DNA from: an uncultured Persicitalea sp.
GTDB taxonomy: Bacteria > Bacteroidota > Bacteroidia > Cytophagales > Spirosomataceae
Length of the DNA: 11,088 nt
Assembly: GCA_950075905.1 (NCBI GenBank)
Contig: CATMVR010000093.1
Span: 1 to 11,088, forward strand
Direction: 5' to 3'
Each line of letters opens with the position of its first letter. The stretch's first letter is position 1. Made by a program: the position numbers and the translations under genes. Shown here in pieces: positions 1-6,213 of the stretch. The notes beneath the pieces are model-generated. The model was not told where the DNA came from and searched no databases. It saw only the letters and a program-made list of their open reading frames with translations.

Positions 1-126
1 CCCCGCCGGCCCCTCGATCAGTAGCGGCTTCTGCAACTGCATGGAAAGGTACACCGCCATCGTCACAGAAGGCTCCGTAATATAGCCGTGGGTTTTGAGC
101 AGGTCTGCTATGTGGGTGATGTTCAT
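1..126 (-). CDS. coxD: CoxD/MoxR-type AAA+ ATPase, N-terminal fragment cut by the window edge
   Basis: Only the first 42 codons are present; the gene continues past the left edge. The start is the ATG read at 126-124, and the peptide begins MNITHIADLLKTHGY. It ends at LLIEGPAG, the beginning of a Walker A loop as found in MoxR-family ATPases (usually continuing as GPAGVGKT). In known cox clusters CoxD is an AAA+ chaperone-like ATPase needed to mature the Mo active site of CoxL. Here it follows coxM by 184 bp on the same strand, which supports the CoxD assignment over a generic MoxR protein. The leader is A-rich with no clear Shine-Dalgarno site, as is usual in Bacteroidota. Seen: N-terminus and half a P-loop. 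Inferred: the family and the role. Confidence 0.75.
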   Translation of the reverse strand, partial: MNITHIADLLKTHGYITEPSVTMAVYLSMQLQKPLLIEGPAG

Positions 127-138
127 CTTTTTTGATTT

Positions 139-320
139 TGATTGAGAGATTGAGTGATTGAGAGAGTGTTTTAGGTGGAGAAGTTAATGAGTTTGTATGT
201 TGAAAATAGACTGAATCATCTTCTTATGCTTTTCAGTAGCTTTATTCTCATTGATTCTTAACCTCGTTGCGAATTCCTCATCAACCCTATTCACTCAATC
301 TCTCAATCTCTCATTCACTA
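139..320. repeat. Inverted short-unit repeat element in the coxM-coxD gap
   Basis: The left arm (139-168) is built from TGATTGAG / AGATTGAG / TGAGTGAT units, and the right arm (291-320) is built from the same units inverted. The 18-mer GATTGAGAGATTGAGTGA at 140-157 is perfectly complementary to 291-308, with about 133 nt of A/T-rich sequence between. The right arm runs into coxM and contains its stop codon (311-313). The same 18-mer recurs exactly at 3650-3667 in the coxL-coxS gap. This looks like a dispersed intergenic element or a long-loop hairpin. No ORF or transposase lies inside, and I found no convincing promoter for coxD in it. Confidence 0.75.
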
Positions 321-1138
321 ATTGCTACAAGCGCCCGCTTGCAATATACCCGCGCCAAATGGTGGCGGTAGGCTTCGGAGGCGAAGTGATCTACGTTGAG
401 CTCCATGCCTTCGGCGGTTTTGGCGGCGGCGGCTTCGATGGCAGCGGTAGACCAGTCGCCCACGGCTTCCTCCACGCCAGTGTCGCGGAAAGCGGCGTCG
501 GACACACCCGTAAAGGCGACGCGCGCGGAGCCGTCTGGTTTTCGGACGGCCGCACAGCCTACGATGGCAAAGCGGGAGGCTGGCTGCGTAAACTTCTGGT
601 AAGTCATGCGGGTACCTTCGGCGGGTACCGGGAAACGGATTTCGGTGATAATTTCACCCTCTTCCAAAGCCGTCATGTAAAATCCGGTGAAGAAATCGTC
701 GGCAGCAATGGAGCGGGTACCTGACTTGCTTTGAACAACTACAGTACCTTCGGCGGCAATGACCATGGCGGGCCAGTCGGCTGAGGGATCGGCGTGGGCA
801 ATACTACCGCCAATGGTACCCTTGTAGCGGATCATCGGGTCGCCGATGAGGGCAGCACCTTCGGCAAACATGGGCAGATGCTCCTTAATCAGATCCGAAC
901 TCAGAATTTCCTTGTGGGTAGTGGCAGCGCCGATCACGAGTTCGTTGCCATCCTGCCGGATACCTTTCAGGGCCGGAATGCGGGCAATGTCTACCAGTTT
1001 GGCGGGAGCACTCAGGCGGAGTTTCAGAGCCGGGATGAGGCTGTGCCCGCCGGCCAGCAGCTTGGCGTCGTCGTCCAGTTGGGCCAGGGCATCTTCCACC
1101 GTAGTGGGCCTGGCGTAATCAAATGCGTATGAGATCAT
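311..1138 (-). CDS. coxM: CoxM-like FAD-binding medium subunit of a form II CO dehydrogenase-family molybdenum hydroxylase
   Basis: This 275-residue protein is the flavin subunit that passes electrons from the [2Fe-2S] clusters to an acceptor. The N-terminal FAD-binding domain of the CO/xanthine dehydrogenase flavoprotein family shows both expected dinucleotide-binding motifs: AGGHSLIP at residues 29-36 and TIGGS at 108-112, followed by HADPSADWP at 115-123. The rest (about 170-275) fits the family's C-terminal domain, and the length is normal. The ATG start gives MISYAFDYARP, a typical CoxM opening. It lies 106 bp downstream of coxL on the same strand, with coxD next. The last residues (ISE) and the TGA stop are encoded by the right arm of a repeat element, so the C-terminus may have been changed by the repeat. 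The cofactor role is secure by family; the substrate is unknown. Confidence 0.92.
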   Translation of the reverse strand: MISYAFDYARPTTVEDALAQLDDDAKLLAGGHSLIPALKLRLSAPAKLVDIARIPALKGIRQDGNELVIGAATTHKEILSSDLIKEHLPMFAEGAALIGDPMIRYKGTIGGSIAHADPSADWPAMVIAAEGTVVVQSKSGTRSIAADDFFTGFYMTALEEGEIITEIRFPVPAEGTRMTYQKFTQPASRFAIVGCAAVRKPDGSARVAFTGVSDAAFRDTGVEEAVGDWSTAAIEAAAAKTAEGMELNVDHFASEAYRHHLARVYCKRALVAISE

Positions 1139-1152
1139 GGGTTTCAGGTGGT

Positions 1153-1177
1153 TAGCTGTTAGGTTAATAGCTGTTAG
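1153..1177. repeat. TAGCTGTTAG direct repeat in the coxL-coxM gap
   Basis: TAGCTGTTAG occurs at 1153-1162 and again at 1168-1177, 15 bp apart, in the non-coding gap between coxL and coxM. The unit differs from the GATTGAG units of the neighbouring gaps. Its function is unknown; it may be a remnant of a dispersed intergenic repeat. Confidence 0.5.
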
Positions 1178-1192
1178 CTTTGTTGGGGTGAA

Positions 1193-1239
1193 TGGTAGAG
1201 GAAGACAGATTTAATATTGCAATCAGCCTTCCTCTACCA
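1193..1239 (-). other. Perfect 12-bp inverted repeat (hairpin) just after the coxL stop
   Basis: TGGTAGAGGAAG at 1193-1204 is perfectly complementary to CTTCCTCTACCA at 1228-1239, with a 23-nt loop. On the coding (minus) strand the hairpin begins five bases after the coxL stop codon (1247-1245) and precedes coxM by about 55 bp. No U-tract follows on the minus strand, so it is not a standard intrinsic terminator. It could protect the coxL 3' end, mark an RNA processing site or attenuate transcription into coxM; these are inferences. Confidence 0.6.
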
Positions 1240-1244
1240 ACGGG

Positions 1245-3626
1245 TTACTGCTGCATGGCGGTCCATACGCGCTCGGGGGTCAGGGGCATCATAATGTCCT
1301 TCACCTTGTGTCCACCGCTCCACAGGGCGTCGATCACGGCGTTTACGACGGCGGGCGTGGAGCCAATGCAACCTGCCTCGCCTGCTCCCTTCACACCCAG
1401 CGGATTATGCGGGCAGGGCGTTTCCTGGCGGCCCAGCTCAAACATGGGCAGGTCGTCGGCGCGGGGCATGGCGTAGTCCATGTAGGAGGCATTGATAAGC
1501 TGTCCATTCTCGTCGTAGATAGCTCCTTCCAGTAGGGCTTGCCCGATACCCTGGGCCAGGCCGCCGTGAATCTGTCCGTCCACAATCATGGGGTTGATGA
1601 CGTTGCCTACATCGTCCACGGCAATGAAGCGATTGAGCTTCACCTTTCCGGTTTCTTTATCTACCTCCACTACCGCAATGTGGCAGCCGAAGGGGTAGGT
1701 GAAGTTGGTAGGGTCGTAGAAGCTGGCGAAATCCAGACCGGGTTCGAGCCCCTGTGGGTATACGTGCGGTACGTAGGCGGTCAGGGCCACATCCCCAAAG
1801 CTGATGGACTTGTCCGTACCCTTTACGGTCCATTTTCCTTCGTCAAATTCGAGATCATCTTCCGAGCATTCCAGCTTGTGCGCGGCTATTTTGGCTCCTT
1901 TTTCCAGTACCTTATCAATACTTTTTACAATGGCCGAGCCACCTACCGCCAGGCTGCGCGAGCCGTAGGTACCCATGCCGAACGCCACCGCGTCGGAGTC
2001 GCCGTGGATGATGTCTACATCCTCCATTGGTATACCAAACTTATCGGCAACGATCTGGGCAAAAGTAGTTTCGTGGCCTTGCCCGTGCGAGTGCGAGCCC
2101 GAGTACACGCTCACTTTGCCCGTAGGTTGCACACGTACCTGCGCCGACTCGTACAGACCGGCCCGGGCGCCCAGCGCCCCTACTACCGCCGAAGGCGCAA
2201 TGCCGCAGGCTTCAATGTAGGTAGAAAACCCTACGCCCAGCAGCTTACCATTCTGGGAGGCCTCTTTCTGCATCCGGCGAAATTCCTCGTAGCCCAGCAT
2301 CTCCATGGCCTTATCTACCACGCCATGGTAATTGCCAGAGTCGTACTGCAGGGCTACCTGAGTCTGATAGCCAGGCTGATCGACGCCGTCAAAAGCCGGG
2401 ATGAAATTCTGCTTGCGCAGCTGAATGGGATCTTTGCCCATTTCGAGCGCAGCCAGGTCTACGAGGCGTTCCAGCAGGTAGGTAGCCTCGGGCCGGCCGG
2501 CCCCGCGGTAGGCATCTACGGCTACGGTATGCGTAAATACTGCTTGCAGGTCGATGTGAATCTTAGGCGTAGTGTACAATCCCTGCAGCAGCGTGCCGTG
2601 CAGGTAGGTAGGTACCGCTGGGGCGAACGTAGATAGGTAAGCCCCCAGATTGGCGAAGGTTTTGATGCGCAGCGCCTTGATGTTGCCGTCGGCGTCGAAG
2701 CCCATTTCGGCTTTGGTGACGTGGTCGCGGCCGTGGGCGTCGAGCTGGAACGCCTCCGAGCGGGTTTCGGTCCACTTGATAGGGCGGTTGATTTGCTTTG
2801 AAGCCCAGGTTACGAGGGCTTCTTCCGTATAGTGATAAATTTTGGAACCAAAGCCCCCACCCACGTCCGGGCCGAGTACGCGTACCTTATGCTCGGGAAT
2901 GCCCAGCACAAAGGCGCACATCAGCAGACGAATCAGGTGAGGATTTTGGGTTGAAGTATAGAGCGTATATTTATCGCTCACTTCGTCGTACTGCCCAATG
3001 TAGGCGCGGGGTTCGATGGCATTAGGTACCAGCCGCTGATTGACGAATTCGAGCGAGGTCACGTGCGCCGATTCGCTGATGGCCTGATCTACCTCACTCA
3101 GGGGGTTGCCCAGTTCCCAGTCGAACGCCAGGTTGCCTGGGGCGTCCTCATGCACCAGTGTGGCACCTTCCTGGGTCGCCTTCATGGGGTCGGTGACGGC
3201 GGGCAGGTCTTCCCACTCTACCTCTACCATTTCGGCGGCGTCTACCGCGGCGGCGTACGACTCGGCGATAATCACGGCTACTGGGTCGCCGATGTGCTTG
3301 ACGGTGCTGCCTGTTGCTACCAGCAACGGGTGCGGCGGCTCCTTCATGGTGTCGCCGTTTTTGAAGTTTACCTGCCAGCCGGTAGGGACTCCCACAATGC
3401 CGGTCGCTTTGATGTCGTCGCCGGTAAAAATGGCCATCACGCCGGGCATATCTTGGGCGGCGGAGGTGTCGATGCTCACGACTATGGCGTGCGCGTAAGG
3501 GCTGCGGACAAAGGCCGCGTGGGTCATGCCCAGTAATTTTATGTCGTCGGTATAGCGGCCCTTGCCCGTAATGAAGCGCTTGTCTTCAATGCGCTTCACG
3601 GATTGGCCTATGTATTTGTTGCTCAT
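1245..3626 (-). CDS. coxL: CoxL-like molybdopterin-binding large subunit, form II (AYRGAGR)
   Basis: This 793-residue catalytic subunit belongs to the CO dehydrogenase / aldehyde oxidoreductase / xanthine oxidase family. Family motifs appear in order: the N-terminal hammerhead domain (about 15-150), GGGFGSK at 256-262, the active-site loop AYRGAGR at 372-378, HSHGQGHET at 512-520, YGSRS at 554-558, and GVKGAGEAG at 744-752 with the conserved catalytic glutamate at E750. The loop is diagnostic: proven CO dehydrogenases (form I) have AYxCSFR, with a cysteine that binds copper. This protein has no such cysteine and is form II, a group whose physiological substrates are mostly unsettled. There is no signal peptide. 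Length and ends are intact, and the ATG start gives MSNKYIGQSVKRIEDKRFITG, a typical CoxL opening. It lies between coxS and coxM on the same strand. Subunit identity is very sure; CO oxidation is not. Confidence 0.95.
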   Translation of the reverse strand: MSNKYIGQSVKRIEDKRFITGKGRYTDDIKLLGMTHAAFVRSPYAHAIVVSIDTSAAQDMPGVMAIFTGDDIKATGIVGVPTGWQVNFKNGDTMKEPPHPLLVATGSTVKHIGDPVAVIIAESYAAAVDAAEMVEVEWEDLPAVTDPMKATQEGATLVHEDAPGNLAFDWELGNPLSEVDQAISESAHVTSLEFVNQRLVPNAIEPRAYIGQYDEVSDKYTLYTSTQNPHLIRLLMCAFVLGIPEHKVRVLGPDVGGGFGSKIYHYTEEALVTWASKQINRPIKWTETRSEAFQLDAHGRDHVTKAEMGFDADGNIKALRIKTFANLGAYLSTFAPAVPTYLHGTLLQGLYTTPKIHIDLQAVFTHTVAVDAYRGAGRPEATYLLERLVDLAALEMGKDPIQLRKQNFIPAFDGVDQPGYQTQVALQYDSGNYHGVVDKAMEMLGYEEFRRMQKEASQNGKLLGVGFSTYIEACGIAPSAVVGALGARAGLYESAQVRVQPTGKVSVYSGSHSHGQGHETTFAQIVADKFGIPMEDVDIIHGDSDAVAFGMGTYGSRSLAVGGSAIVKSIDKVLEKGAKIAAHKLECSEDDLEFDEGKWTVKGTDKSISFGDVALTAYVPHVYPQGLEPGLDFASFYDPTNFTYPFGCHIAVVEVDKETGKVKLNRFIAVDDVGNVINPMIVDGQIHGGLAQGIGQALLEGAIYDENGQLINASYMDYAMPRADDLPMFELGRQETPCPHNPLGVKGAGEAGCIGSTPAVVNAVIDALWSGGHKVKDIMMPLTPERVWTAMQQ

Positions 3627-3649
3627 GTTTTTTCTAATTTTGAATTAGT

Positions 3650-3853
3650 GATTGAGAGATTGAGTGAATTAATAAGTGATTGAATGGTCCGCCAGCGGTG
3701 ATCGAGAGAATGAGTGCATAAGTTTATGAGGGGGCCGCCACTACCTTGTAAAAGTTATGGAGTTACAGTTCCACAATTGAATCTGTTTATTTTCGACTCA
3801 TAGACTCCTCAATTATAAAACATTCTCTCAATCACTCAATCACTCAATCACTC
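3650..3853. repeat. Inverted short-unit repeat element in the coxL-coxS gap, reaching into coxS
   Basis: The left arm carries GATTGAGAGATTGAGTGA at 3650-3667, identical to 140-157 in the other cox gap, followed by degenerate copies near 3676-3684 and 3699-3716. The right arm is a tandem array of the 8-bp unit CTCAATCA (three full copies plus a part, 3827-3853). Its segment 3832-3849 is complementary to the left 18-mer with one mismatch. The array overlaps the end of coxS and supplies the stop codon (3842-3840). The 160 or so bases between the arms are mostly A/T-rich, with no ORF and no clear promoter. It is probably the same element family as at 139-320. Confidence 0.75.
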
Positions 3854-4319
3854 CTTCACTCATTGCATTAGCTGCCCACTGCACGCTCCGTACAATGTTA
3901 TGATAGCCCGTGCAGCGGCAGAAGTTACCTTCGAGGGCGTGGCGGATTTCGGCTTCGGTGGGGTCGGGATTCTGGTTCAGAAAATCGGCGGCCGACATGA
4001 TCATGCCCGTGGTGCAGAAGCCGCACTGCAGGCCGTGGCATTCTTTGAAGCCCTCCTGTACGGGATGCAACTGACCGTTGGTAGCCAGGCCTTCGATGGT
4101 CGTCACTTCACTGCCATCGGCCTGCACGGCCAGAATCGAGCAGGATTTTACGGCCATACCATCCATGTGAATAGTGCAGGAGCCGCAGCTGCTGGTATCG
4201 CAGCCGATGTGCGTGCCGGTCAGGTTCAGCACGTCGCGCAGGTAGTGCGACAGCAGTAGCCGTGGCTCTACTTCGCTGGTGTGTTCCTTGCCGTTTACTT
4301 TTACCGTGATTTGTGCCAT
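3840..4319 (-). CDS. coxS: CoxS-like [2Fe-2S] small subunit of the molybdenum hydroxylase
   Basis: This 159-residue protein carries electrons from the Mo site to the flavin subunit. The N-terminal plant-ferredoxin-like domain shows C40, C45, C48 and C60 (GCDTSSCGSC, then C60), which bind one [2Fe-2S] cluster. The C-terminal helical domain shows C99, C102, C134 and C136 (QCGFC and FCRCTGYHNI), which bind the second. All eight ligands are present and the length is normal. The start MAQITVKVNGKEH is typical. It sits between coxG (39 bp upstream) and coxL (213 bp downstream) on the same strand. The C-terminal tail SEGVIE and its stop are read from an 8-bp tandem repeat, so the last few residues are probably an accident of repeat insertion rather than family sequence. 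Confidence 0.95.
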   Translation of the reverse strand: MAQITVKVNGKEHTSEVEPRLLLSHYLRDVLNLTGTHIGCDTSSCGSCTIHMDGMAVKSCSILAVQADGSEVTTIEGLATNGQLHPVQEGFKECHGLQCGFCTTGMIMSAADFLNQNPDPTEAEIRHALEGNFCRCTGYHNIVRSVQWAANAMSEGVIE

Positions 4320-4358
4320 AAGATTCGTTTAGTTATAGGGTTTAAGTGTAATTGGGTT

Positions 4359-4808
4359 TCAGGCTTTTTGGGTTTCGATTTCTTCTTCGAAGTTTTCAAA
4401 AAACTGTTTGGTCAGTGAGTGCGCCACGCCGCTCATGACGCGGTTGCCAGTACGAGCCAGCAGGCCGGAGAGTTTGGCCCCACCGTCAAAACGCAGTTCG
4501 GTGTGGCCTTCGTCGGTTGGTTTCAGGTCAATGCGGATGGTGGCGTCGGCATTGCCGATTTTGCTGTTCTGCTTGACATGCAGGGTATATCCTTCGCCCT
4601 CCCGGATATCTTCCAGTACCAGACCTCCGGTAAATGCGCCGCTTACGGGTCCCATCTTGATTTGGGCTACTGCCTTAAATTCGTTTTCGCCGGTTTTTTC
4701 CAGGTGCGTGATTCCCGGCACAATCTTCGTCAGCGTGTCCGTATCCATCAGCATGCGCCAAACCCGGTCGTTGGAAGCAGGTAGTATATGTGAACCGTTC
4801 AGATCCAT
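4359..4808 (-). CDS. coxG: CoxG-like SRPBCC-domain accessory protein
   Basis: This 149-residue protein has the opening typical of the CO dehydrogenase subunit G family (MDLNGSHILPASNDRVWRML), a START/SRPBCC-type ligand-binding fold. Further family features are a KMGPVSGAFTGGL segment at about residues 51-63 and a C-terminal stretch containing DGGAKLSGLLARTGNRVMSG (108-127). CoxG proteins are linked to membrane attachment or quinone coupling of the Mo hydroxylase. Many have a hydrophobic C-terminal tail; this one ends in an acidic helix (FFENFEEEIETQKA) with no membrane segment. It is the first structural gene of the cluster, 39 bp before coxS, and has a promoter candidate about 30 bp upstream. 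Family assignment is firm; the role here is inferred. Confidence 0.88.
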   Translation of the reverse strand: MDLNGSHILPASNDRVWRMLMDTDTLTKIVPGITHLEKTGENEFKAVAQIKMGPVSGAFTGGLVLEDIREGEGYTLHVKQNSKIGNADATIRIDLKPTDEGHTELRFDGGAKLSGLLARTGNRVMSGVAHSLTKQFFENFEEEIETQKA

Positions 4809-4840
4809 AGTCTTTCGTACAGATTAAAAGTGAAACAGTT

Positions 4841-4848
4841 CAAATTTA
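4841..4848 (-). promoter_or_regulatory. Candidate Bacteroidota -7 box upstream of coxG
   Basis: The minus strand reads TAAATTTG, an exact match to the Bacteroidota TAnnTTTG -7 consensus. It would start transcription near 4834, leaving a leader of about 25 nt before the coxG ATG. No TTG-type -33 box is evident at the usual distance, which would suit an activator-dependent promoter. An 8-bp match can arise by chance. Confidence 0.4.
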
Positions 4849-4850
4849 TA

Positions 4851-4904
4851 ACTGAATAATTCTATTTGCTAGAACGATTGCCTCATCTTACTGAACGATT
4901 CTAT
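4851..4904 (-). promoter_or_regulatory. Candidate AraC-type operator: three spaced direct repeats upstream of coxG
   Basis: On the plus strand GAACGATT occurs at 4872-4879 and 4893-4900, exactly 21 bp (two helical turns) apart. A third, variant copy GAATAATT lies at 4854-4861. The outer copies are similar over a longer stretch: ACTGAACGATTCTAT at 4890-4904 against ACTGAATAATTCTAT at 4851-4865 (13 of 15). The proximal copy sits directly behind the TAAATTTG box, covering the -33 region. AraC-family activators typically bind direct repeats about two turns apart at such positions, and an AraC gene lies immediately upstream. Binding by that regulator is inference. Confidence 0.5.
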
Positions 4905-4975
4905 CAGATTCAGGCAAGGGAAAGAATTAGTACGGGCCAAAAAGAAAAAAGGCTGATTATCAATCTGAAACTGCG

Positions 4976-5959
4976 CTAGAAAGCGCCGTTGTTCCAGGAT
5001 TCAGAGGTAGCCCACAGTGCGTTTTGCGTCTTGGAGCGCGTTTGCTGCCGCTGGCGGAACTCAGTGGGGGTAGCACCGATCTGCCTCCGGAAAACTTTTA
5101 GAAAGTAGTTGACGTGATTGAACCCGCAATCAAAGGCAATTTCGGTGATGGTTCGGTCGGTATGAATCAGGATATGAGCTGCTTTTTGAATTCGTTCTCG
5201 GTTGATGAACTCTACGGGTGAAAAGCCGAACTGTTGCTTGAAGCAACGGTAAAAGTGCGGTTCACTCATGCAGGCCTTTTCGGCCAAAGTAGCCACGCTG
5301 ATGTTTTCGTGCAGGTGCTCGCGCAGGTACTGTACCGCGTAGGCCAGGCGGTTGTGGTTGGCAAAAACGTTGGGATTGGAGAGCAGAATGCGCCGGGCTT
5401 TGGTTTGCATCAGCCGGATAGTGAGTTCCTGCAAAATGAGTTCAGCAAAGTAATCGCGGGCGGCGTTGCCCTCGGCGCAGACAAATATAAGCCGATTGAG
5501 AAGCTGATTGATAGCTTCCTCATTGGTGAAGTAGAGGTTATCCGACGTAAACTGCCAGCCTTCCGGACTATCAATAAGCGGAAACTGGTCGTTGAGCTCG
5601 TCGGTAAGGTGCAGTATCCTTTCTTCTGAAAGCGCCAGTGCTAGACATTGTGTAGGATTTTGATCGGTAGCTTCCGGAAAGTCGATCGTCATCAGGCTAT
5701 GACCGGGTACCATCACCGACTCACCCGGATAAAAGTCGAACGCCGGGGTACCTTCCAGGTGCATGACTTTCTTGCCCTGCACCATGCTGGCGAGCACCGG
5801 GTTGCCGAAGGAGAGCTGAACGTTGGTAGCCCTGGCATGGGTTTCGTAGATATTGAGTTCGGCCATTTTCAGGGAATAGGCCGTCCGGTTTTCGACCATT
5901 TCTTCCAGTTTTCTTCCCGACAGATGCGTTGAAATATCAATGGCTTGCTTTGCTTTCAT
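4976..5959 (-). CDS. AraC-family transcriptional regulator, probable regulator of the cox-like genes
   Basis: This 327-residue protein has an N-terminal sensor domain (about 35-125) resembling the AraC_N type found in YqhC-like regulators (SFGNPVLASMVQGKKVMHLEG, then PGESVMVPGHSLMTIDFPEA). The C-terminal DNA-binding domain (about 205-305) has two helix-turn-helix units: one around 222-241 (ATLAEKACMSEPHFYRCFKQ) and one around 271-290, ending in the family signature FNHVNYFLKVFRRQIGATP. A short polar tail of about 25 residues follows. It lies upstream of coxG on the same strand, 167 bp away, and divergently from the FAD oxidoreductase at 6214. The repeat sites between it and coxG suggest that it controls the cox-like genes; the ligand is unknown. 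The E. coli relative YqhC responds to aldehydes, which would fit an aldehyde-type substrate, but this is only a suggestion. Confidence 0.88.
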   Translation of the reverse strand: MKAKQAIDISTHLSGRKLEEMVENRTAYSLKMAELNIYETHARATNVQLSFGNPVLASMVQGKKVMHLEGTPAFDFYPGESVMVPGHSLMTIDFPEATDQNPTQCLALALSEERILHLTDELNDQFPLIDSPEGWQFTSDNLYFTNEEAINQLLNRLIFVCAEGNAARDYFAELILQELTIRLMQTKARRILLSNPNVFANHNRLAYAVQYLREHLHENISVATLAEKACMSEPHFYRCFKQQFGFSPVEFINRERIQKAAHILIHTDRTITEIAFDCGFNHVNYFLKVFRRQIGATPTEFRQRQQTRSKTQNALWATSESWNNGAF

Positions 5960-6213
5960 AGGGCTTGGGGATAGTTAGGAACCGAGAAAAATAAGCTGCA
6001 TTTACCTCTATCCGGGAAATACTGTCGGCCGTTTGTTTCTATTGAATGAATACAACATTTAAGCTATAAAATACAAATTAAAATACAAAATATTTTTTTG
6101 CAACCGAGGGCTATCTTGCTATAAAACAGAGGGTATATCTGGTATCTTTTGCGGTTGAAAGGCCGCAATAGGCGAGGGATAGCAGATTAACCTATCAGGA
6201 TGATTCATTGTTT
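5960..6213. promoter_or_regulatory. Divergent A/T-rich intergenic region with a small leader hairpin
   Basis: This gap separates the minus-strand araC gene from the plus-strand oxidoreductase, so it should hold both promoters. Its middle (about 6055-6100) is very A/T-rich. TTGCGG at 6149-6154 pairs with CCGCAA at 6163-6168 around an 8-nt loop in the leader of the plus-strand gene. The run TATCTTTTG at 6143-6151 resembles a TAnnTTTG box with one extra base, but no well-placed -33 element accompanies it. I saw no copy of the GAACGATT repeat here. Confidence 0.35.

Noticed and set aside
139..320. CRISPR-like array of repeats near coxM
   Set aside because: The units are 7-8 bp, directly abutting and partly inverted; there are no 30-bp spacers and no cas genes.
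251..724. Plus-strand open frame over the end of coxM
   Set aside because: It overlaps coxM antisense and the repeat element; its Gly-rich translation is a shadow of coxM codons.
1539..2636. Long plus-strand open frame (365 codons) opposite coxL
   Set aside because: It lies wholly antisense to coxL, whose protein shows all family motifs; the plus-strand translation has no recognisable domain and its length follows from codon bias.
6208..6213. TTG start for the FAD oxidoreductase
   Set aside because: An AGGA lies 7 nt upstream of the TTG, but the ATG at 6214 gives the natural family opening, and Shine-Dalgarno sites are weak guides in this phylum. Not fully excluded.
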